From NCBI GenBank assembly GCA_002431945.1, contig DJET01000021.1, positions 1-48,486 of the forward strand: a DNA stretch of 48,486 bases. The letters run 5' to 3'. Position 1 is the stretch's first letter. Every line of letters begins with the position of its first letter. This DNA comes from Ruminococcaceae bacterium UBA5891. Its GTDB lineage: Bacteria > Bacillota > Clostridia > Oscillospirales > Acutalibacteraceae. The notes beneath the pieces were generated by a model. The model saw nothing but the letters and a program-made list of their open reading frames with translations, did not search any database and was not told the origin of the DNA. Position numbers and translations under genes: made by a program. Below are positions 15,264 to 23,827 of the stretch, one piece after another.

Positions 15264-16994
15264 CTATTCCTCCACAACGGGCGGAGTAAAGCTTTCAATT
15301 GCGCTTCTGAGTCTTTGGTGGTGAATAATAAAGTGTATAGCGGGGAAATTGCCCTTTGAGATCATTGCCCAGCGCCCCTCGTGCAGTATTATCTGCAAAT
15401 TTCTGAAGGGGTTTGCCCTTGTAAATTCAGCCGAGTAGTTTTTATGCGTTTGCGCAAATTCCTCGGTTTTCTTTAAAAGGGCGGTATATTCGCCGTAGGT
15501 AAGCCTTATATCCTTTTCGTAAAACATTCCCGAAAGCGGAAGAACCGCGGGGTGGAGCTCGAATTCCTCTTCGCTCATAAGCATAATTTCATCTGTTACG
15601 GTTCCGTTTTTAAGTATTTTTTCGGTTATTTCCCTTTGCCGATCGGCAAAATTTAAAATTTTGCTTATATCCTCCGCCGAAATACCGTGCGCCGATAAAA
15701 GCTTTTCAAGGTAAGCGTTATCCGCCGTGTAAACAGGCGGCACGGATAAAACGCTTCTTCGGTTTCCCGCGGTTTCAGAGTCTGTAAGTAAAAACGCGTT
15801 AAGCCGCTGCGCGCTGTCTTCCCGGTAAATATCCATTAAGGGGGACGCGTTTTTTAAAAGATCGTCCGCCCGTTTCCGGTAATAGGCTATATCCTCCTTT
15901 GTTTTTGAAAGGTAGTATCTTCCGTTTGAGTGGAAGCCGGCTATTGCTTCGCCCGAAAGCGCCGCCGCGCCCGAAACCCGCAAAAAATGGTTAAATGTGC
16001 CGCCGGGCGCCCGTTTAAGGTAATACGGGGAGATCTGACCGGTCATATACATAGGTATCCAGCTTTCAAGGCCCAACATCATTTCCTCAAAGGAGCGGTC
16101 TATATTATGTATATTATTAAGGTGCAGACCTTTTTTAAGCATAAGCGCCATACCGTACATCCATTTTTTAGGAAATTCCTTATCCTTTGCCATTTCGGTC
16201 ATCGGCATATCGCTGTAAAGCGTAACGCTGCCGTTTGATTTTGAAAGCACGGTAGCTTTAAGAAAATCAAGCTCGCTTTGCATCATTTCCGAAATCCCGT
16301 AATAGTATTTCGAGGTGGGCAGCTGAAACGGGAGAGACGGCACCTTCATCTCATCAAAATGTATTGCCTTTATGTATTTGTTTAGGTCAAATTCATCAAG
16401 CTTATTCAAAAAATCCGAAACGCCGCGCCCGCTTTCCGCAGGGGTTTCGCTGTTGAGCAGCCAATTTTTAATATCGGCGTAAAGCGAAGCCCTGCCGCCT
16501 CCCTTAATGCCTGTTACCTCGTAAAGTACGGCGGCAATTTCCTTTGTATTTATTATGCCGGAAATATACTGTGCGGCGTCGTCTGCAAATTTTTCGGGGT
16601 CGGACGGTCTGCGCGTGCCGTTTTTAAAGCGAAAAACGGTTGAAGCGTCGTAATTGGTATGCCTGCAAAGCTCGGCAAGGTTAATGTCAAGAGCGGCTGT
16701 AAGCGCGCTGAAATTGCGGCAAAGCCTGTTTTTATCAGCCGTTTTAAAGTCTTCGCAGGAAAGAAAGGCGTCTGCAACGCTTTTTTCGGTTATATCGGTT
16801 ATGCCGCGTTCTCCTGCGGCTTCGGCAATAGCGGAGCAAAGCTTTGAAAATACCTCCGATCCTGTTTCGGGGGCTCTTTCGCCCGAACGGTAACGGCTGA
16901 GCGTTGCTGCGGAAATTCCCGATATACGGGCTATATCCTTTGCGGTACAGTTTAGGGCGCTTATATATTCGTTTAATTTTTCGTAAAATTTCAT
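15264..16994 (-). CDS. Large XRE-like helix-turn-helix protein
   Basis: This 576-residue cytoplasmic protein starts with an XRE-type helix-turn-helix (about 15-45, TAKDIARISGISAATLSRYRSG). A second similar segment follows at about 108-140 (LAELCRHTNYDASTVFRFKN). The remaining 430 residues form a long effector or dimerisation region with no recognised enzyme motif, ending in a PPVVEE tail. Large XRE-like proteins of this build occur in Clostridia and are of unknown function. It lies upstream of the DUF2975-like gene. A short palindrome (AACATTATTGTT, 17025-17036) near its promoter could be an operator. Confidence 0.8.
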   Translation of the reverse strand: MKFYEKLNEYISALNCTAKDIARISGISAATLSRYRSGERAPETGSEVFSKLCSAIAEAAGERGITDITEKSVADAFLSCEDFKTADKNRLCRNFSALTAALDINLAELCRHTNYDASTVFRFKNGTRRPSDPEKFADDAAQYISGIINTKEIAAVLYEVTGIKGGGRASLYADIKNWLLNSETPAESGRGVSDFLNKLDEFDLNKYIKAIHFDEMKVPSLPFQLPTSKYYYGISEMMQSELDFLKATVLSKSNGSVTLYSDMPMTEMAKDKEFPKKWMYGMALMLKKGLHLNNIHNIDRSFEEMMLGLESWIPMYMTGQISPYYLKRAPGGTFNHFLRVSGAAALSGEAIAGFHSNGRYYLSKTKEDIAYYRKRADDLLKNASPLMDIYREDSAQRLNAFLLTDSETAGNRRSVLSVPPVYTADNAYLEKLLSAHGISAEDISKILNFADRQREITEKILKNGTVTDEIMLMSEEEFELHPAVLPLSGMFYEKDIRLTYGEYTALLKKTEEFAQTHKNYSAEFTRANPFRNLQIILHEGRWAMISKGNFPAIHFIIHHQRLRSAIESFTPPVVEE

Positions 16995-17078
16995 AGCTAC
17001 ACCTCTTAACGCTTTTTATTATACAACATTATTGTTAAAAAGAAAAGCAAATAATAATGTAAGCCTACGGCACGGTGC

Positions 17079-17106
17079 TTGACAAACCGAAAAACTATGT
17101 TATAAT
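17079..17106 (+). promoter_or_regulatory. Promoter of the antisense antitoxin RNA
   Basis: Perfect TTGACA (17079-17084) and TATAAT (17101-17106) boxes are separated by 16 bp and face the toxin gene. No open reading frame follows, which fits a small RNA promoter. Confidence 0.8.
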
Positions 17107-17112
17107 AAAAAC

Positions 17113-17202
17113 AGAAAGGCAACCGATAGACGGTTAGCCCTCAAAAATTAGTGTTAAAGAATAACCGCTAAAGTTTGGTCGCTTGGGCGGTTATTTCTTT
17201 TT
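17113..17202 (+). ncRNA. Candidate antisense RNA antitoxin (RatA/RNA II-like)
   Basis: An RNA of about 90 nt is predicted from the consensus promoter to a terminator. The terminator stem is AATAACCGC (17160-17168) and GCGGTTATT (17187-17195), followed by TCTTTTT. A 5' hairpin forms from GGCAACCG and CGGTTAGCC. The 3' half is antisense to the 3' end of the toxin mRNA, including its stop codon, as in the txpA/RatA and par arrangements. Existence and extent of the RNA are inferred. Confidence 0.7.
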
Positions 17203-17286
17203 GCGCATTATGGTAATAACAAGAGTAATGATTGAAACAATCAAAATCCCGAACGAAAACAAATCGTTTACTGTTATGTACCCCAT
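17191..17286 (-). CDS. Type I toxin, holin-like/TxpA-Fst type small membrane peptide
   Basis: This 31-residue peptide was found by reading the minus strand and is too short for routine gene calling. It begins MGYITVNDLFSFG, continues with a hydrophobic membrane helix (about residues 11-26, ILIVSIITLVITI) and ends with a basic tail (MRKKK). That is the layout of Firmicutes putative holin-like toxins (Hol_Tox type), TxpA and Fst, which insert in the membrane and depolarise the cell. An AGGGGG ribosome binding site lies 8 bp upstream and is buried in a CCCCT/AGGGG hairpin of the mRNA. A consensus promoter lies about 140 bp upstream, and a convergent antisense RNA covers the 3' end. Confidence 0.85.
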   Translation of the reverse strand: MGYITVNDLFSFGILIVSIITLVITIMRKKK

Positions 17287-17425
17287 CGGCAACACCCCCT
17301 TACAGGGGCGCGGGTCTCCTGAGGAGACCTCTGCACAGCAGAAGCGCCGACCGAGGCGGCAGCCGAGACGAACTTAACCGCCTACCGTTGTAGGTTGCCT
17401 TTAAGGGTGATTACTCACCGACTTT

Positions 17426-17454
17426 ATTTTACACAATTCCCGATTACTTGTCAA
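17426..17454 (-). promoter_or_regulatory. Promoter of the toxin mRNA
   Basis: On the minus strand TTGACA (17449-17454) and TAAAAT (17426-17431) have a 17-bp spacer. The transcript would have a structured leader of about 130 nt, including a GGTCTCC/GGAGACC hairpin (17313-17329), before the toxin start. Confidence 0.8.
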
Positions 17455-17501
17455 TTAAAATCGGTATATTTAGCGAAAGCCGCAATTTTCATTTCCCGCT
17501 C

Positions 17502-17530
17502 TTGACAAATTGAGGAAACGGTGCTAAAAT
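17502..17530 (+). promoter_or_regulatory. Promoter of the T-box operon
   Basis: TTGACA (17502-17507) and TAAAAT (17525-17530) have a 17-bp spacer, immediately before the T-box leader and divergent from the toxin promoter. Confidence 0.85.
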
Positions 17531-17536
17531 ACCGAT

Positions 17537-17820
17537 ATAAGTTAAATGCTACGAAGGAATTATTTTTTACTTTCGGCGGTTTTAAGAGAGTCGGCGGTTG
17601 GTGCAAGTCCGATACGGCGGTGTAAAAAAGTCTCGTTCCAGAGCAGAGCGGCGGAACCTTTAGTATGCCGCTACGGAAGTGCACCGTTATCAGGGCAGAA
17701 GGCTTGTTGGAGCCTTACTAAGCGACCGTTTTATAAAAAACGGTAATCAGGGTGGTACCGCGAAAGATATTTCGTCCCTGAGATTGCGGCAAAGCAATCT
17801 CAGGGCTTTTTTTATACCAT
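17537..17820 (+). promoter_or_regulatory. T-box leader with terminator, likely sensing tRNA-Leu
   Basis: The leader has the Stem I blocks GAAGGAATTA, AGAGAGTCGG and GGTGCAAGTCCGAT. A CACCGTTATC block follows, then the antiterminator T-box AGGGTGGTACCGCG (17749-17762). A 12-bp terminator stem, CCCTGAGATTGC/GCAATCTCAGGG, ends in a T run (17776-17813). Uncharged tRNA should bind and allow readthrough into the operon. In the expected specifier position, 6 nt before GAGCAGAG, stands CTC (Leu). That reading comes from pattern spacing and is tentative. Confidence 0.92.
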
Positions 17821-17855
17821 CATTTCCAACAAAAAACAAGAAAGAGTGATAGGTT

Positions 17856-19233
17856 ATGAAAAACATTAAAATCTGCGACAGAACGCTCTGCACGGCAGGG
17901 CGCGCATTTCAGCTTTAAGGAAAAAATAGAAATTTCACGTCAGCTTGAAAGGCTTAATGTTAATGCGGTAGAGCTGCCCGAAATTGAAAACGCAAAGACC
18001 GATACTTTACTTGTGCGCACGGTGGCATCGTTTGTAAAAAACAGCGTTTTATCGGTTTGCGGCGGTAAAACGCACGAGAGCATTGATTTAGCCGCCGACG
18101 CGCTGCGCACTGCCGCAAAGCCGCGTATTCGCATTGAGCTACCGCTTTCTACCGTGGGTATGGAATATATATGCCACAAAAAAGCGCCTAAAATGGGCGA
18201 ATTTATAACCGAGCTTGTAGGTTATGCAAAGGAAAAGTGCGGCGATACCGAGTTTTGCGCTATGGACGCAACCCGTGCGGACAGGGATTTTCTTTACGAA
18301 ATGATCGATACCGCAATTGCGGCGGGCGCGGGAATTATTACGGTATGCGACGACGCAGCGGAGCAAATGCCCGATGAATTTGCCGCCTTTATTGCCGAAA
18401 TTGCCGCGCATATAGGCGGTAAAGCCGAAATTACGGTTATGTGCAGCGATAAAAACGGGCTGGCTTCCGCCGCGTCGGTTATGGCGGTAAAACAGGGGGC
18501 TGACAGCGTTAAAACCGCCGTTTCGGGCGATATTACCGCGCTTGAGGGCTTTGCCGCAATGATAAAGAACTGCGGCGATACCTGCGGCTTTTGTTCAGAC
18601 ATTAAAAATACCGAGCTTAACAGAATTGTAAAGCAGATTGTAAGAATTACGGGCGGCAAAACAGATACCGCAGCCCCCATAGCGGCGGAGCAGAGCGGAA
18701 TTACCCTTGACGGCAGCGACGGAAAGGACGCGGTTGTATCTGCTGCGGCGGCGCTTGGGTACGATTTATCGGACGAGGACGCGCAAAAGGTTTACGAGGA
18801 GTTTCGCCGCGTGGCGGCTAAAAAGAAAGTAGGCGCTAAGGAGCTGGAGGTTATTATTACAAGCACGGCTATGCAGGCGCCGCCCACATACACGCTTGTG
18901 AATTACGTTATAAACAACGGCAATGTAATTTCCGCCTCGGCTCAGGTAACGCTTGAGCGCGACGGTAATCGCACTACGGGAATAAGCATAGGCGACGGAC
19001 CTATAGACGCGGCGCTTTTGGCGCTTGAGCAAATTATAGGCAGCCGCTACGAGCTTGAGGATTTTAAAATCGAGACCGTAACCGAGGGTAAGGAGTCGAT
19101 AGGCAGCGCGCTTGTTAAGCTGCGCTTTTCGGGTAAGCTTTATTCGGGCAACGGCATTTCAACCGATATTATAGGCGCGAGCATAAGGGCGTACATAAAC
19201 GCCGTTAATAAGATAGTTTACGGGGAGGCTTGA
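17856..19233 (+). CDS. LeuA-like (isopropylmalate synthase family) protein, frameshifted near its start
   Basis: The reading frame open to 19233 encodes an HMGL/LeuA-like TIM barrel followed by a LeuA dimerisation (allosteric) domain (about the last 130 residues, TSTAMQAPPTYTLVNYV to AYINAVNKIVYGEA). The natural start, ATG 17856 (MKNIKICDRTLC), lies in another frame and meets a TAA at 17916. Removing one G from the GGG at 17898-17900 joins the frames to read DRTLCTAGAHFSFKEKIEI, as in homologues. This is either a mutation or a sequence error. In the open frame the first usable start codon is GTG 18013. The RDGEQ and HxH motifs of condensing enzymes are absent (CTAGA and MCSDKNG instead), so classical activity is doubtful. 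It is first in a T-box operon. Confidence 0.8.
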
Positions 19234-19238
19234 AAATT

Positions 19239-21725
19239 ATGAAGTTATCGTTTTCTACAAAGGGCTGGCATAACAAAAGCTTTGAAGAATTTTGCAATAT
19301 TGCAAAAGATCTTAAATTCGGCGGCATTGAGCTGCACAACATAAACGGCGAGCTGTTTAAAAATAAGGACGGCGCGTTTCACGGCTACGCCGCGGCGGCA
19401 ACCGTAAGGCGGCTTTATGAAATGAAGCTGGAGCTGCCGTGTATAGACGTAATTTCCGATATAAGCGAGGATACTGCTATAGCCGAAACCGAAAGCTGCA
19501 TTAAAATTGCTGAAGATTTGCACATACCGAATATACGCATAAAATCCGCCGAGTGCGACAGTGACACCGCAAAGAAATTTATAACCGCGGTTCTGCCTAA
19601 GGCGGAAAAAGCGGGCGTTACGCTTGTTATTGAGACCTCCGGCGCGTTTTGCGATACTGCCGCGCTCAGAGAGCTGCTTGACAGCTTTGCAAGCGATAAT
19701 TTAGCCGCCCTTTGGGATATGTATTCAACATTTTTCAAGGCGGGCGAGCAACCCGAAGAAACCATTAAAAATTTGGGCGCGTATGTAAAGCACGTGCATA
19801 TAAAGGACTTTGACGGCGAGGGCTTTTGCCTTATAGGCGAGGGCAAGCTGCCGGTCGGGGATATGATGTCCGCCCTGCGCTCTGTTAATTACGACGGCTT
19901 TATTTCGCTTGAATGGGACCCCGCGTGGTGCGAGGGGCTTGACGACAGCGAGATAATATTCTCCCACTTTGTAAACTTTATAAGCCAGTTTGGGGATACC
20001 TCAAAGGCGGAGTCTGCCCTTTATTACAACCGCGCACACACCGGCAAATACGTCTGGAAGAAAAACTTGCTTATTGACGAAACCTTTTCGCAGGTGCTTG
20101 ACAGAATGGTTGAGGAATTTCCCGACCAATACGCCTTTAAATACACCACGCTTGATTACACGAGGACTTACAGCGAATTCCGCGACGATGTGGACGAATT
20201 TTGCCGTTCGCTTATAGCCTTGGGGGTAAAGGCGGGCTCGCACGTGGCGGTTTGGGCCACCAATATTCCGCAGTGGTATATCGCTTTTTGGGCGGTAACC
20301 AAAATAGGTGCGGTGCTGGTTTCAATGAACACCGCATATAAAATTCACGAGGCGGAGTATCTTTTAAAGCAATCCGATACCCATACCCTTATTATGATAG
20401 ACGGCTACCGCGATTCAAATTATTCCGAGACTATGGCGGAATTATGCCCCGAACTTGAAAGCAAAAAAGCGGGCGAGCCGCTGCACGCAAAGCGCCTGCC
20501 GTTTTTGCGCAATATTATAACCGTAGGGTTTAAGCAAAAGGGCTGCCTTACCTGGGAGGACGCGATCGAGCGCGGCAAGACAGTGCCGACAGCCGAGGTT
20601 TACCGTATGGCGGCGGCAGTCGATAAGGACGACGTTTGCAATATGCAGTATACATCGGGTACAACGGGATTTCCCAAGGGCGTTATGCTTACGCATTACA
20701 ACGTTGTAAACAACGGCAAGTGTATAGGCGACTGTATGGAGCTTTCCACCGCCGACAGACTCATGATTCAGGTGCCTATGTTCCACTGCTTCGGAATGGT
20801 GCTTGCCATGACCGCAAGTATGACTCACGGAACTACGATTTATCCCCTCCCTTATTTTTCGCCCAAGCCTGCGCTTGCCTGCATAAATTCCGAGCATATA
20901 ACCGCATTCCACGGCGTTCCCACAATGTTTATTGCAATGCTTGAAAACCCCGATTTTGCAAAGACTGATTTTTCATATATGCGCACCGGCATTATGGCGG
21001 GCAGCCCCTGCCCGATTTCGGTAATGCAGGACGTTGTTGACAAAATGAATATGAAAGAAATTGTTATAACCTACGGTCAAACAGAGGCGTCCCCCGGCTG
21101 CACAATGAGCTCTATTTACGATACTATTGAGCAGCGCGTGGGCACCGTGGGTAAGGCTTTGCCCGAAATTGAGTGTAAAATTATAAACCCCGAAACGGGC
21201 GAGGAGTGCCCTGACGGTGAAAACGGCGAATTTGTGGCGCGCGGCTACAATATAATGAAGGGCTACTACAAAATGCCCAAGGCCACCGCAAACGCCATTG
21301 ATAAGGACGGCTGGCTGCACACGGGCGACCTTGCCTGCCGCACGCCCGACGGTTATTTCAGAATTACCGGAAGACTTAAGGATATGATAATAAGGGGCGG
21401 CGAAAATATTTACCCCAAAGAAATTGAGGAATTTATTTACACCCACCCGAAAGTAAAGGACGTTCAGGTAATAGGCGTGCCGGACGAGCAGTACGGCGAG
21501 GAAATAATGGCCTGCGTTATTTTAAAAGAGGGGGAGACTATGACAGAGGCCGAAATGAAAGAGTTTATAAACGCCCATATGGCGCGGCATAAGGTGCCGA
21601 GGTATATCGACTTTGTGGACAGCTTCCCGATGAACGTTGCGGGCAAAATATTAAAATACAAAATGCGCGAGGACGCGGTTGAAAAATTAGGCCTACAAAA
21701 GGCGGATAAGGTGGTAACGGCATAA
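19239..21725 (+). CDS. Fusion: sugar phosphate isomerase/epimerase plus acyl-CoA synthetase
   Basis: This 828-residue protein joins two enzymes. Residues 1-255 form an AP-endonuclease-2-type TIM barrel of the sugar isomerase/epimerase family with likely metal ligands Glu (VIETSG), Asp (LWDMYS), His (KHVHIKD) and Glu (SLEWDP). After a short linker, residues about 275-828 form an AMP-dependent acyl-CoA synthetase. It has the P-loop YTSGTTGFPKG, the YGQTE motif, DGWLHTGD, the hinge GRLKDMIIRGGENIYPKEIEE, and the catalytic lysine in NVAGKILK. The substrates of both halves are unknown. ATG 19239 follows a GGGGAGG site inside the end of the previous gene. Confidence 0.9.
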   Translation: MKLSFSTKGWHNKSFEEFCNIAKDLKFGGIELHNINGELFKNKDGAFHGYAAAATVRRLYEMKLELPCIDVISDISEDTAIAETESCIKIAEDLHIPNIRIKSAECDSDTAKKFITAVLPKAEKAGVTLVIETSGAFCDTAALRELLDSFASDNLAALWDMYSTFFKAGEQPEETIKNLGAYVKHVHIKDFDGEGFCLIGEGKLPVGDMMSALRSVNYDGFISLEWDPAWCEGLDDSEIIFSHFVNFISQFGDTSKAESALYYNRAHTGKYVWKKNLLIDETFSQVLDRMVEEFPDQYAFKYTTLDYTRTYSEFRDDVDEFCRSLIALGVKAGSHVAVWATNIPQWYIAFWAVTKIGAVLVSMNTAYKIHEAEYLLKQSDTHTLIMIDGYRDSNYSETMAELCPELESKKAGEPLHAKRLPFLRNIITVGFKQKGCLTWEDAIERGKTVPTAEVYRMAAAVDKDDVCNMQYTSGTTGFPKGVMLTHYNVVNNGKCIGDCMELSTADRLMIQVPMFHCFGMVLAMTASMTHGTTIYPLPYFSPKPALACINSEHITAFHGVPTMFIAMLENPDFAKTDFSYMRTGIMAGSPCPISVMQDVVDKMNMKEIVITYGQTEASPGCTMSSIYDTIEQRVGTVGKALPEIECKIINPETGEECPDGENGEFVARGYNIMKGYYKMPKATANAIDKDGWLHTGDLACRTPDGYFRITGRLKDMIIRGGENIYPKEIEEFIYTHPKVKDVQVIGVPDEQYGEEIMACVILKEGETMTEAEMKEFINAHMARHKVPRYIDFVDSFPMNVAGKILKYKMREDAVEKLGLQKADKVVTA

Positions 21726-22535
21726 ATGGTGGAAAACAAATACTTTGTAACCGACGCGCACTGCCACATCTACCCCGAAAAAATAGCCGCGCGCGCGGTT
21801 GCGGGAACCGATAATTTTTATCACGAGCACTCGATAGGCTCAGGCACCGCAGAGGGGCTTACGGAAATGGGCGATAAGGCGGGGATAGACCGCTATATCG
21901 TTCAGTCGGTAGCCACAACGCCGCACCAGGTTAAAAGCATTAACGAATTTATTGCAAGCGAGGTTGAAAAGCACCCCGGTAAGCTTGTGGGGCTCGGCAC
22001 TCTGCACCCCGACAGCGCCGATATTAAGGGCGATGTTGAGCACTTAATATCATTAGGGCTTCGCGGCGTAAAGCTGCACCCCGATATTCAGGCGTTTAAA
22101 ATAGACGATTACCGCTGCCTTAAAATTTACGAGCTGTGCGAGGAAAACCGCCTGCCCATACTTATGCACACGGGGGACAGCCGCTACGATTACTCAAACC
22201 CCAACCGCCTTTTGCCCGTGCTTAAAATTTACACCGAGCTTACCGTTATAGGCGCGCACTTCGGCGGCTGGTCTATCTGGGAGGAAGCGAGCAAAAAGCT
22301 TTGCGGCACGCCCAATTTATATGTTGACTGCTCCTCTGCCTTTCCTTACCTTAAAAAAGAGACCGCAAGGGAAATTATAAGGCGTTACGGAGCGGACAGG
22401 GTGCTCTTTGGCAGCGATTACCCCATGTGGTCGCCCGAAAAGGAGCTTGAATACTTTTTATCGCTAAACCTTGACGAAAACGAAATAAAGAGTATACTTA
22501 ATATAAATGCTTGTAAAATTTTTAATTTGGAGTGA
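21726..22535 (+). CDS. Amidohydrolase family protein (amidohydrolase_2 type)
   Basis: This 269-residue metal-dependent TIM-barrel hydrolase or decarboxylase is of the PF04909 type. The metal-site motifs are DAHCHIYP at residues 9-16, LMHTGDSRYD (His), GAHFGGW (His) and a C-terminal FGSDYPMW (Asp). It begins at the base after the stop of the fusion gene, so it is translationally coupled. The family includes 2-pyrone and 2-amino-3-carboxymuconate semialdehyde decarboxylases and many uncharacterised hydrolases, so the substrate cannot be told. Co-expression with the fusion protein suggests they act on the same small molecule. Confidence 0.9.
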   Translation: MVENKYFVTDAHCHIYPEKIAARAVAGTDNFYHEHSIGSGTAEGLTEMGDKAGIDRYIVQSVATTPHQVKSINEFIASEVEKHPGKLVGLGTLHPDSADIKGDVEHLISLGLRGVKLHPDIQAFKIDDYRCLKIYELCEENRLPILMHTGDSRYDYSNPNRLLPVLKIYTELTVIGAHFGGWSIWEEASKKLCGTPNLYVDCSSAFPYLKKETAREIIRRYGADRVLFGSDYPMWSPEKELEYFLSLNLDENEIKSILNINACKIFNLE

Positions 22536-22540
22536 TTACG

Positions 22541-23824
22541 GTGAACAGAGATACTATATGCGTACAGGGCGGTTATACCCCTAAAAACGGCGAGCCGAGA
22601 CAGGTGCCGATTATTCAAAGCACAACCTTTAAATACAGCACAAGCGAGGATATGGGCAAGCTTTTTGATTTAGAGGCAAGCGGATATTTCTATTCGCGCC
22701 TGCAAAACCCCACCTGCGATACCGTTGCCGCTAAAATTTGCGAGCTTGAGGGCGGCACCGCCGCTATGCTTACCTCGTCCGGTCAGGCGGCTTCGTTTTA
22801 CGCCGTGTTTAACATTGCCTCCTGCGGCGATCATATAATTTCCTCCTCAACCATTTACGGCGGTACATACAACCTTTTTGCCGTAACAATGAAAAGAATG
22901 GGAATAGATTTCACCTTTGTATCCCCCGACTGCACCAAAGAGGAGCTTGACGCGGCTTTCCGCCCCAACACAAAGGCGGTATTCGGCGAGACGGTTGCAA
23001 ATCCCGCGCTTACCGTGCTTGATTTTGAAAAGTTTGCCGCCGCCGCGCACAGCCACGGCGTTCCGCTTATAGTAGACAACACCTTTGCAACGCCCGTTAA
23101 CTGCCGCCCCTTTGAGTGGGGAGCGGATATTGTAACCCACTCCACCACAAAGTATATGGACGGTCACGGCGCGGCGGTAGGCGGCTGCATTGTGGATTCG
23201 GGTAAATTCGACTGGACGCGCTACCCCGATAAATATCCGGGGCTCTGCACGCCGGACGAAAGCTACCACGGCGTTACATATACCGAACGCTTCGGCATAG
23301 GCGGCGCGTATATTACAAAGGCTACCGTGCAGCTGATGCGCGATTTCGGCTCGGTTCAGTCTCCGCAAAGCGCGTTTATTTTGAATTTGGGGCTTGAAAG
23401 CTTACACGTCAGAATGGCGCGGCACTGCGAAAACGCCCTTGCCGTGGCGCGTGCGCTTAAAAACGACGACCGAGTGGCTTATGTAATATATCCCGGTCTT
23501 GAGGGCGATAAATACTACGACCTTGCACAAAAATATATGCCGAACGGCACAACAGGCGTTGTAAGCTTTGGCTTAAAGGGAGGCAGAAAAGCCGCCGAGG
23601 GCTTTATGAAGGGGCTTAAAATCGCCGCTATTGAAACCCACGTTGCCGACGCGCGCACCTGCTGCCTGCACCCCGCAAGCAGCACGCACCGCCAGATGAC
23701 CGACGATGAGCTTGCCGCCGCGGGAGTACCCGCCGACCTTGTGCGTTTTTCGTGCGGTCTTGAAAGCGCGGAAGACCTTATAAACGATATTAAGCAGGCT
23801 CTTGACAGTGCAGAGGGCAGGTAA
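22541..23824 (+). CDS. metY: O-acetylhomoserine sulfhydrylase (MetY)
   Basis: This PLP enzyme of about 427 residues converts O-acetylhomoserine and sulfide to homocysteine and acetate. It belongs to the Cys/Met metabolism fold. The PLP-binding segment is VTHSTTKYMDGHG with Lys at about 204, and VDNTFATP and YSRLQNPT are also conserved. The length of about 430, the insertion after the PLP lysine and the SCGLE C-terminal motif favour MetY over the shorter MetB/MetC. The GTG at 22541 (MNRDTICVQGGYTP) is chosen because GGAG lies 8 bp upstream; a GTG three codons earlier overlaps the previous stop. It forms the methionine pair with the next gene. Confidence 0.93.
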   Translation: MNRDTICVQGGYTPKNGEPRQVPIIQSTTFKYSTSEDMGKLFDLEASGYFYSRLQNPTCDTVAAKICELEGGTAAMLTSSGQAASFYAVFNIASCGDHIISSSTIYGGTYNLFAVTMKRMGIDFTFVSPDCTKEELDAAFRPNTKAVFGETVANPALTVLDFEKFAAAAHSHGVPLIVDNTFATPVNCRPFEWGADIVTHSTTKYMDGHGAAVGGCIVDSGKFDWTRYPDKYPGLCTPDESYHGVTYTERFGIGGAYITKATVQLMRDFGSVQSPQSAFILNLGLESLHVRMARHCENALAVARALKNDDRVAYVIYPGLEGDKYYDLAQKYMPNGTTGVVSFGLKGGRKAAEGFMKGLKIAAIETHVADARTCCLHPASSTHRQMTDDELAAAGVPADLVRFSCGLESAEDLINDIKQALDSAEGR

Positions 23825-23827
23825 AAT

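Noticed and set aside
17183..17377. Plus-strand 64-residue frame over the toxin locus
   Set aside because: It lies opposite the toxin gene, whose peptide, promoter and ribosome binding site are much better supported.
17537..17820. Methionine T-box
   Set aside because: The downstream metY-metA would suit it, but no ATG stands at the expected specifier position. CTC fits the spacing better.
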